Shown here piece by piece: positions 1 to 5,793 of a DNA stretch of 5,923 nt. The position numbers and the translations under genes are program-made. Every line of letters begins with the position of its first letter. The first letter of the stretch is position 1. This DNA is from an uncultured Clostridia bacterium (GTDB lineage: Bacteria; Bacillota; Clostridia; Oscillospirales; Acutalibacteraceae), in assembly GCA_937915775.1 (NCBI GenBank), contig CALGGQ010000303.1, positions 1-5,923 of the forward strand, written 5' to 3'. The notes below the pieces were generated by a model that was not told the DNA's origin, searched no databases, and was given only the letters and a program-made list of their open reading frames with translations.

Positions 1-2608
1 CGTCGGCGGTGTGGACCCGAACAGAGAACGGATGCTGCTCTCGCCCTATATTGACGACACCAAAACCCTTCATATTGAAATGATGGGCTATAACCGTTCA
101 AAGCCGGATGATGAGCGTAACCCCGAATCGCTGTCTGTGCGCGGTTGCCGTCAGGTGTTTGACGGCGCGTATCTTGCCACCGTAAACCACGAGATGCAGA
201 GTCTGCTGTGGGATTTCGAGCTGCTGATGGATATCGAGGAAAGTGACCTCTTTAACGAGGATTACCGTGAGCTATTAAAGCGTGAGCTCAATAACGCGAT
301 GAATCTTGTCGATTTCTATGGCGAAACGCTGACCGGTGTAAAGGAAGCCGCTCAGTATATCGAGGACGTGATTTATGCCAACGATACCTATCGCGGCAAC
401 GGCGATGTGGCGCTGATTGCCCATTCGCATCTCGATATTGCCTATTATTGGCGCCGTATTCACGCCGTGCAGAAAAATCTGCGCACCGTGCTCATTCAGC
501 TGCGCCTGATGGACAGATACCCCGATTTCAAGTTCACGCATACCCAGCCGTATATCTATGAAACGCTGGAAAAGTATTATCCCGAGGTCTTTGAAGAACT
601 GAAAGAAAAGGTAAAACGCGGTCAGTTTGAGCCTGTCGGCGCGATGTATGTGGAGCCTGACTGCAACATCCCGTCTGCCGAGAGCTTAATCCGTCAGTGC
701 CTCTACGGTCAGCTGACATATAAGCGGATGTTCGGCAAAACGGTGAATAACGCCTGGCTGCCCGATGTGTTCGGCAATTCGTGGATTATGCCGCAGATTC
801 TGAAAAAGTGCGGCGTAGACTATTTTGTATCCAATAAAATGTCCACCTGGAATGATACGAACCGTTTTCCGCATAATAATTTCATCTGGCGCGGTATCGA
901 CGGCAGCGAGGTGCTGGCGTGCGTACCGCCGACGCACTTTATCACCTGGAACTATCCCTCTCAGATTCAAGGTAACTGGGAAGCGTATATCGATAAGGAC
1001 CTCGGCGGTCAGACGATGAATATGTTCGGCTACGGCGACGGCGGCTCCGGCTGTACGGAGGAAATGATTGAGCTGATGCACCGTTTTGATAAGCTCAGCA
1101 TTATGCCGAAATGCACGCATATGGGCGGCGCTGAATTCCTCGAAAAGAACCTGAAGAATAACGATAAGCTGGAAACGTGGGACGGCGAGCTGTATCTGGA
1201 GATGCACCGCGGTACCTTTACCACCAAATCGAATTTAAAACGCGCTAACCGCCGTCTGGAATTCAAATTCCGCAATGCGGAAATGCTCTCTGTGATGCGC
1301 GGTGAGGACAATCAGCAGGCGATTACGGCGCTATATAAGAAGTTTTTGGTTAACCAGTTCCATGATATTCTGCCCGGCTCACATATTCATCCTGTGTATG
1401 AGGATGCAATGCGTGATTATGCTGAGGTGGAAAGTGCGCTTGACGAGATAATCGGCAGCGGTGAAAAACTCTTTAATTCGCTGAATATTCCGCGTGATGC
1501 GCTGACCTTTGTGGATAGCAACAAGGGTACCTCACACCGCTATGGCAGACGTGGCAACTGGATGATTCCGCATATGAAGCCGCTGGAAACCAAGTCGCTG
1601 CGCGTGAAGCGTGAGCCGACTGATTGGGTAAAGATTGACGCGCTTTCCGTGTTGACGCCGTACTACGCCGTAACACTGAATGAGGATGGCTCCATTGACT
1701 CCCTCTATGACCGCAAGCTCCACAGTGAATGGACGGACGGTGTGTTCAACAAGCTCTGCATTTATGAGGACAGACCTGGCAATTACGACGCTTGGGATAT
1801 CCTGCCGAATTACCGTGAAAAGCAAATTCCTGTTACCATTGCAGAGCCGCTGCATTTAACGGAGCTGGACGGTGAATGCGCCTCCTTTGAATGCGTGCTG
1901 CAAACGCAGCATTCCGTCTGGAAGCGTATCATCCGCCTGTTCCGTCAGAGCAGGGGAATTGAGGTGGAAAACATTGTCGAATGGCGTGAGGAGCATAAGC
2001 TCGCCAAGGCGGAGTTTGGCTGCAATATCTTAACCCGCAAGGCGCTTTGCGATACCTCGGCGGGCTACATCGAGCGCGAAACGCACCGCAATACCACCTG
2101 GCAGAAGGCGCGCTTTGAAACGTGTCACCATAAGTGGTGTTCTGTGGCGGAAGCCTTCGGCGGCATTGCGCTGATTAATGACGGCAAGTACGGCGTCGGC
2201 TTTGATGAAAACAAAATGAGCCTGTCGCTGCTGCGTGCCACGATGCGCCCGGACGTCACCTCCGACCTCGGTCATCACCATTTCTGCTATCTGATTATGC
2301 CGCATCAGGGCGATGCAATTCAGGCGGAGATTAATAACATTGCTTTGCAATATAACAATCCGCTGCTCAAAACGGACGCCGTTTGGACGCTGCCGACCTT
2401 CGAGCCGCTGTATCTGCAGGCGGCAAAACGCAGTGAAAACGGCAAAATGACAGTGCTGCGCCTTTCGGAGCAAAACGGTAACCGCGGTGTTATCGTGCTG
2501 GATAAGCCGGTAAAAATCCTCAATATGCTCGAGGAAGAAATCCGCGAGGAAACCAACGTGCTGGAATACAGTCCGTTTGAAATTCTGACAATAGGGGTGA
2601 CGGAATAA
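1..2608 (+). CDS. Alpha-mannosidase, glycoside hydrolase family 38 (5' partial)
   Basis: This is a retaining, zinc-dependent GH38 alpha-mannosidase of the MAN2C1-like bacterial type, which trims alpha-linked mannose from glycans and is probably cytoplasmic. The frame is open from the left edge (VGG precedes the GTG at 11), so the start lies upstream. About 866 codons are visible, against roughly 1000 for the family. Numbering from that GTG codon, AHSHLDIAYYW at 137-147 carries the zinc ligands His140 and Asp142. WLPDVFG at 249-255 carries the predicted nucleophile and zinc ligand Asp252. QFHDILPGS at 449-457 supplies a further zinc ligand, His451. The visible order is the end of the N-terminal domain, the catalytic barrel (about 130-400), the helical middle domain, then the C-terminal beta domains. 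The catalytic set is intact. Its TAA stop overlaps the next ATG by one base, implying co-transcription. The family call is firm; the natural substrate linkage cannot be read from the sequence. Confidence 0.95.
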   Translation, partial: VGGVDPNRERMLLSPYIDDTKTLHIEMMGYNRSKPDDERNPESLSVRGCRQVFDGAYLATVNHEMQSLLWDFELLMDIEESDLFNEDYRELLKRELNNAMNLVDFYGETLTGVKEAAQYIEDVIYANDTYRGNGDVALIAHSHLDIAYYWRRIHAVQKNLRTVLIQLRLMDRYPDFKFTHTQPYIYETLEKYYPEVFEELKEKVKRGQFEPVGAMYVEPDCNIPSAESLIRQCLYGQLTYKRMFGKTVNNAWLPDVFGNSWIMPQILKKCGVDYFVSNKMSTWNDTNRFPHNNFIWRGIDGSEVLACVPPTHFITWNYPSQIQGNWEAYIDKDLGGQTMNMFGYGDGGSGCTEEMIELMHRFDKLSIMPKCTHMGGAEFLEKNLKNNDKLETWDGELYLEMHRGTFTTKSNLKRANRRLEFKFRNAEMLSVMRGEDNQQAITALYKKFLVNQFHDILPGSHIHPVYEDAMRDYAEVESALDEIIGSGEKLFNSLNIPRDALTFVDSNKGTSHRYGRRGNWMIPHMKPLETKSLRVKREPTDWVKIDALSVLTPYYAVTLNEDGSIDSLYDRKLHSEWTDGVFNKLCIYEDRPGNYDAWDILPNYREKQIPVTIAEPLHLTELDGECASFECVLQTQHSVWKRIIRLFRQSRGIEVENIVEWREEHKLAKAEFGCNILTRKALCDTSAGYIERETHRNTTWQKARFETCHHKWCSVAEAFGGIALINDGKYGVGFDENKMSLSLLRATMRPDVTSDLGHHHFCYLIMPHQGDAIQAEINNIALQYNNPLLKTDAVWTLPTFEPLYLQAAKRSENGKMTVLRLSEQNGNRGVIVLDKPVKILNMLEEEIREETNVLEYSPFEILTIGVTE

Positions 2609-3006
2609 TGCCGCCGGCAATTGTTGCAGCGCTTGTCATAGCGTTTCTGCTTTGCGTGGTCATTGTTCCCGTAATTAACACAAAACAGTTTAACCGCCTC
2701 CCGCAGGAACAGAAAATTCGCGTCTTGATGAAACAGGCAAAGGGTTTGGTGTATTTCAAGAATATCTCGGATGGCAGCAGCGGAACGCTTGTTTATATCA
2801 AGAATAAGCGTAAAATCTATCTGTACCCCTGGGTGTTACAGGACGGAAAAATGCGCTGCACAAGGCAGCATTTATATGAAAAATGGGACTATCCTGAGGA
2901 ACAGCCTGCCTTTACGGAAGAGGAGCGCATACAGGCACAAGAGGAACTGGAAAAGTATAACCGTAAATTAACCGTAAAACTGTATTTGAACAATGAATCT
3001 GACTAA
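2608..3006 (+). CDS. Small single-span membrane protein of unknown function
   Basis: I do not recognise this 132-residue protein. Residues 3-23 form one hydrophobic helix (AALVIAFLLCVVIVPVI core) with no cleavage site, so it is probably an N-terminal membrane anchor. A mixed-charge soluble domain follows, with a beta-rich middle (GTLVYIKNKRKIYLYPWV, 59-76). Near the C terminus is a short acidic helix, about residues 100-115 (FTEEERIQAQEELEKY). The start is the ATG in the TAATG overlap with the mannosidase; a Shine-Dalgarno-like GGGGTGA at 2594-2600 sits 7 bases upstream. The 3' end overlaps the CCA-adding enzyme gene by 14 bases. The tight packing supports a real, translationally coupled gene. 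Nothing in the sequence indicates an enzymatic function. Confidence 0.8.
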   Translation: MPPAIVAALVIAFLLCVVIVPVINTKQFNRLPQEQKIRVLMKQAKGLVYFKNISDGSSGTLVYIKNKRKIYLYPWVLQDGKMRCTRQHLYEKWDYPEEQPAFTEEERIQAQEELEKYNRKLTVKLYLNNESD

Positions 3007-4333
3007 CGACGCCAAAAAGTTAATACGGCTTTTCCTTGATAACGGCTATCGTGCATATGCCGTCGGCGGCTGCGTGCGCGACAAGGTGCTCAAACGCCGC
3101 GGCGGCGATATTGATATCACCACCTCCGCCAAACCGGACGAGATGGAACGCCTGCTGGAGGCGAATGGCATCCGTTATATCGAAACGGGATTGAAGCACG
3201 GCACGATAACAGCGCTTATCAATAAAGTGCCTTATGAGATTACCACCTTCCGCAGCGATGGGGAGTATCTCGATAACCGTCATCCGGAGCAGGTGGAATT
3301 CGTCAGCGATATCCGCCTTGATTTAGCGCGCCGCGATTTTACGATGAACGCGCTTGCCTATAATGATGACGAGGGCTTTATTGACGCCTACGGCGGTCTG
3401 GCGGATATCCAAAAGGGAATCATCCGCGCTGTCGGCGACCCGGACAGACGCTTTCAGGAGGACGGATTGCGTATTATGCGCGCGCTGCGTTTTGCGAGCG
3501 TGCTCGGCTTTACGATTGAGGAAAACACGAAACGCGCCATTTTTGAAAACAAAGAGCTGCTGAAAAATATCGCAGCCGAACGCCTTTATACGGAATTTGT
3601 CAAGCTGCTGCTCGGTGAAAATGTTGAACAAATTCTGCTGGAGTATAAAGAGGTAATCGCCGTCTTTATTCCGGAAATTGCGCCGTGCTTTGATTGCGGG
3701 CAGCGCAGCAAATGGCACCTTTACGATGTGTATACCCATATTGTTAAATCCGTCGCCATTGCGCCGAAAAAGGATTATATCCGTCTGGCGCTGTTTTTCC
3801 ACGATATTGCGAAGCCTGCTTGCAAAACAACCGATATCAAGGGCTATGACCATTTCTTCTATCACCCCGAAAGGGGGGCGGAAATGGTGCAGGATATTCT
3901 GTATCGTCTGAAAGTGAGCAATGAAATGCGGCGCAAGGTGGTAACACTCGTGGAAATTCACGATAAGCATATCACGCGCCGGCCGACCAATATTAAAAAA
4001 TGGCTTCGTCTGCTCGGAGAGGATTTGACGTATAATTTTATCGACGTTAAAATTGCCGACCTGCTCACGCATAACTTAGAGCTTGCCGGGCATGAGGTGG
4101 ACGAGCTGCGCCGTGTGAAAAGCGTTCTGAATGAAATTCTCGCCAATCACGAGCCGTACCGTATTTCCGATTTGGCAATCAACGGCAACGATTTAATCAA
4201 AATCGGTTTTACAGGCAGTGAGATTCAGGAGGAGCTGGAAAGGTTAGTTAATCTTGTATCCGGTGATGCAAGGGTAAATAAACGCGAAAAGCTGTTGAAA
4301 GCGGCTGAACGTGATTTCAATGAAATCAGTTAG
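2993..4333 (+). CDS. cca: CCA-adding tRNA nucleotidyltransferase with HD domain
   Basis: This is a class II nucleotidyltransferase that adds or repairs the 3'-terminal CCA of tRNAs without a nucleic acid template. The motifs occur in the expected order over 446 residues. GGCVRD at 25-30 binds the nucleotide phosphates. The metal-binding DxD is Asp39/Asp41 in GGDIDITT. RRDFTMNA is at 113-120. EDGLRIMR at 156-163 holds the Asp157/Arg160 pair that pairs with the incoming CTP or ATP. A C-terminal HD domain is visible through His249, His270-Asp271 (FFHDIAKP) and further histidines at 291, 323 and 326. HD-bearing members can have phosphohydrolase activity, but whether this one does is inference. 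The ATG at 2993 gives the usual short lead into GGCVRD. It has no strong Shine-Dalgarno and lies 14 bases inside the preceding gene, so it is probably translated by coupling. CCA addition is very likely; an A-only or CC-only enzyme cannot be fully excluded. Confidence 0.95.
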   Translation: MNLTNDAKKLIRLFLDNGYRAYAVGGCVRDKVLKRRGGDIDITTSAKPDEMERLLEANGIRYIETGLKHGTITALINKVPYEITTFRSDGEYLDNRHPEQVEFVSDIRLDLARRDFTMNALAYNDDEGFIDAYGGLADIQKGIIRAVGDPDRRFQEDGLRIMRALRFASVLGFTIEENTKRAIFENKELLKNIAAERLYTEFVKLLLGENVEQILLEYKEVIAVFIPEIAPCFDCGQRSKWHLYDVYTHIVKSVAIAPKKDYIRLALFFHDIAKPACKTTDIKGYDHFFYHPERGAEMVQDILYRLKVSNEMRRKVVTLVEIHDKHITRRPTNIKKWLRLLGEDLTYNFIDVKIADLLTHNLELAGHEVDELRRVKSVLNEILANHEPYRISDLAINGNDLIKIGFTGSEIQEELERLVNLVSGDARVNKREKLLKAAERDFNEIS

Positions 4334-4345
4334 GAGAGGAAAGCT

Positions 4346-4873
4346 ATGGGATTATTTGATTCACTCAAGAAGAACCTGGACACCATTTCCAAGGAAGTCG
4401 GCAAGGTAGCCGGCGATTTGCAAAAGGAACTGGAGCAGTACAAGACGAATCAGCCTGCTCAGGCACCGCAGCAGCAGGCATATCAGGCACCGCAACCGCA
4501 GCAGAGCTATCAGGCGCCAAAGGCAGAGGAGGGGAGCGTTTATCCGAAGTTTACGGCGGAGCGTGACCAGACGGCAAAGTTTGATGATATCATTGCACGC
4601 CATTTTGCCGACTGCACTGTCAGAAAGAATGTTCCTGCCGCCGAACTCAAGCCGGATTGTCATCCTGCCTGCACGCCGGTTCAGTATATGTTCTACCGTG
4701 ACGGCAGACCGGTTTTGGCTATCGTACTTGTCAGCAGAAGAACGTATAACGGCATGAACGTCAAAGGCACTAAAATGATTTGTGAAAACCTCGGAATCAA
4801 CTATGAGCGTTTTTATAACGATATGGAAAACGAGGAATCCTACGTTGTTAACCGCATCAGAGAAAACTTATAA
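4346..4873 (+). CDS. Hypothetical protein: N-terminal helix, Gln/Pro linker, C-terminal alpha/beta domain
   Basis: I cannot name this 175-residue protein. Residues 1-33 form an amphipathic, Lys/Glu-rich helix (GLFDSLKKNLDTISKEV), of the kind used for oligomerisation or membrane-surface contact. Residues 34-62 are a low-complexity Gln/Pro/Ala linker with repeated (A/S)YQAP units. Residues 63-175 look like a compact alpha/beta domain. A beta-hairpin YMFYRDGRPVLAIVLVS (114-130) is followed by a Lys-containing helix (KGTKMICENLGI, 140-151) and YERFY. That strand-helix-strand order recalls degenerate PD-(D/E)XK nuclease-like folds, but a full catalytic set is not evident, so this is only a suggestion. 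Cysteines at 90, 105 and 109 and His106 could in principle bind a metal. There is no signal peptide or transmembrane segment. The start is supported by the Shine-Dalgarno AGGAGAGG at 4332-4339, six bases before the ATG, and it follows cca by 12 bases. A promoter lies inside its last codons. Confidence 0.85.
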   Translation: MGLFDSLKKNLDTISKEVGKVAGDLQKELEQYKTNQPAQAPQQQAYQAPQPQQSYQAPKAEEGSVYPKFTAERDQTAKFDDIIARHFADCTVRKNVPAAELKPDCHPACTPVQYMFYRDGRPVLAIVLVSRRTYNGMNVKGTKMICENLGINYERFYNDMENEESYVVNRIRENL

Positions 4874-4874
4874 T
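4845..4874 (+). promoter_or_regulatory. Sigma-A-type promoter at the end of the preceding gene
   Basis: A TTGTTA -35 element (4845-4850, four of six consensus bases) is separated by 18 bases from a perfect TATAAT -10 box (4869-4874). The -10 box contains the TAA stop of the upstream gene. The predicted transcription start, about 4881-4883, falls on the first bases of the inverted repeat that closes the structured RNA. That coincidence strengthens the call. Transcript mapping is not available. Confidence 0.55.
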
Positions 4875-4882
4875 TGCTAATG

Positions 4883-4902
4883 GCAGAGCCGGGATGCTCT
4901 GC
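4883..4902 (+). promoter_or_regulatory. Local hairpin competing with the long-range stem
   Basis: GCAGAGC (4883-4889) pairs perfectly with GCTCTGC (4896-4902) around a 6-base loop. These bases are the same 5' arm that pairs with 4995-5005, so the two structures are mutually exclusive. This could be a folding intermediate, or a switch between a short 5' hairpin and the closed RNA. No T run follows, so it is not a terminator. Confidence 0.45.
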
Positions 4903-4968
4903 GCCTGTAAGGGTTCCGGCCCAGCGGATTTTGTGCTTCGCAGGCAGCCCCGCTGTGTATGTACCCGT

Positions 4969-4984
4969 ATCGCAAATTTGCGAT
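4969..4984. repeat. 16-base perfect palindrome ATCGCAAATTTGCGAT
   Basis: The palindrome is symmetric and AT-centred. In RNA it gives a hairpin of about six pairs with an AATT loop, followed by TTT, so it could be a weak terminator-like element or a terminal stem of the ncRNA. As DNA it could bind a dimeric repressor. It sits 32 bases upstream of the reverse transcriptase start. The sequence alone does not decide between these. Confidence 0.5.
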
Positions 4985-5016
4985 TTTAAATCGTTCCCGG
5001 CTCTGTTTTCTTACTT

Positions 5017-5793
5017 ATGAAAATAACGGAAAAGCTCCTCTGCTTTGAGGAATGGCAGCGCTTTCTGGCGTACAAAATTGCCGGCGGTCATCTCTCTAAA
5101 GCAGAGGAAAAACGATTGTCTGAATATATTGAGAATCAAGAATATTTACCCGCCGCAAAAGCACTGAATAACGGCGGCTTTTTCTCGTTGCCTGAGGCAG
5201 TGCAGGTGAACAAGAGCAGTTCTAATAAAAAGCGCACCGTGTTCGTGTTTCCCGAAGCGGAAAATATGGTGCAGAAGTTCTTAGCGTTTCAGCTGCTGGA
5301 ATATGATTATCTGTTCAGCGATAACCTGTATTCGTTCCGCAAGGATATGGGCGTCAAAAAAGCCGTCACGCGGCTGCTGTTTACCAAAGGGATACAGGCG
5401 ATGTATTCCTTTAAGCTCGATATTTCCGATTATTTCAACTCCGTTCCGGCAGAACAAATGCTGCCTGTGCTTAAGGCTTCGTTAACCGATGACGATGCCT
5501 TCTATCGTATTGTTGAAGCGATGCTGCAAAATCCGTATGCGCTGATAGACGGCGAGAGGCAGACGGTGAAAAAGGGGATACTGGCAGGCTCGCCGCTGTC
5601 CGGCTTTCTGTCCTCCTTCTGCGCATTGCGGAAGGCAAGGTCAATGACATTTTGCAGCACGGCGATGCTGACGCCGGGCGTCCTCGCGGCCAGATTGTGT
5701 ATGGCATCCGCGCTGACCTCCCGGAACCCCTTTTTCGCGACCGCTGCCTCCATATACTGGATCCTCTCCATTTCATTGGGGAGATCCACATAA
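5017..5793 (+). CDS. Reverse transcriptase, C-terminally truncated by a junction near 5620
   Basis: Residues 1-201 are an RNA-directed DNA polymerase of the bacterial group II-like/retron-like superfamily. RT1 is around KKRTVFVFP (71-79). RT2 is ENMVQKFLAFQLLEYDYLF...NLYSFRKDMGVKKA (82-116). RT3 is SFKLDISDYFNSV (131-143), with the first catalytic metal ligand Asp135. RT4 is KKGILAGSPLSGFLSSF (185-201). The YxDD box, later RT motifs and thumb should follow, but from residue 202 the frame (to a stop at 5791-5793) is an antisense reading of an unrelated ATPase gene. The protein as written is therefore inactive or artefactual. No retron NAXXH motif is seen before the break, and a VTG motif would lie in the missing part. 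RT4 is not the diversity-generating-retroelement type. The ATG at 5017 is the only plausible start: the frame closes at 4987-4989, and the 16 bases before it lack a Shine-Dalgarno. The exact RT class is not assigned. Confidence 0.85.
   Translation: MKITEKLLCFEEWQRFLAYKIAGGHLSKAEEKRLSEYIENQEYLPAAKALNNGGFFSLPEAVQVNKSSSNKKRTVFVFPEAENMVQKFLAFQLLEYDYLFSDNLYSFRKDMGVKKAVTRLLFTKGIQAMYSFKLDISDYFNSVPAEQMLPVLKASLTDDDAFYRIVEAMLQNPYALIDGERQTVKKGILAGSPLSGFLSSFCALRKARSMTFCSTAMLTPGVLAARLCMASALTSRNPFFATAASIYWILSISLGRST
5606..5622. other. Head-on gene junction (probable chimera breakpoint)
   Basis: To the left the plus strand codes for a reverse transcriptase up to FLSSF. To the right the minus strand codes for an AAA+ ATPase down to about NAQKED. 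The shared bases CTGTCCTCCTTCTG (5608-5621) fit both proteins, as LSSF forward and QKED in reverse, which is consistent with a microhomology join. GC is about 38-48% per 60 bases on the left and averages about 58% on the right. No inverted repeats, target duplications or recombinase genes are seen at the join. Confidence 0.75.

Larger units (their letters stand above)
4882..5012 (+). ncRNA. Putative structured ncRNA upstream of the reverse transcriptase
   Basis: The intergenic stretch folds as one unit on paper. CAGAGCCGGGA (4884-4894) is exactly complementary to TCCCGGCTCTG (4995-5005). Two G-U pairs extend this to 13 bp (4882-4894 with 4995-5007), and a T-rich tract, TTTTCTT, follows at 5006-5012. 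Inside are GGGT/ACCC (4911-4914 with 4963-4966), CAGCGG/CCGCTG (4922-4927 with 4950-4955) and a 16-base palindrome (4969-4984). With the promoter just upstream this gives an RNA of about 125-130 nt with paired ends. It does not match the 6S, SRP, tmRNA or riboswitch cores I know. Position and shape resemble retron msr-msd RNAs or the template RNAs of defence reverse transcriptases, but that role is inference. The alternative is an untranslated leader or terminator controlling the downstream gene. Confidence 0.5.

Noticed and set aside
3323..4072. Long open frame on the minus strand inside cca (and similar frames inside the mannosidase)
   Set aside because: Antisense shadow of a well-conserved gene; no recognisable motifs and no ribosome binding site or promoter support.
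4903..4945. GCCTG (4903-4907) pairing with CAGGC (4941-4945) as a core stem
   Set aside because: It has only five pairs and crosses the better nested pairings 4911-4914/4963-4966 and 4922-4927/4950-4955.
4882..5012. 6S RNA, SRP RNA or a known riboswitch
   Set aside because: At about 130 nt it is short for 6S. The SRP GGAAG-type asymmetric loop is absent, and I saw no cobalamin, THF or other aptamer core. Rfam could overturn this.
4882..5012. Simple intrinsic terminator of the upstream operon
   Set aside because: The arms are 100 bases apart with ordered internal stems, and the local hairpin at 4883-4902 has no T run. Termination at 5006-5012 is still possible as the end of the ncRNA.
5620..5793. 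Novel C-terminal domain of the reverse transcriptase
   Set aside because: After FLSSF the frame is Arg/Ser/Ala-rich with no RT5 YxDD, and the opposite strand codes for a recognisable AAA+ protein across the same bases.
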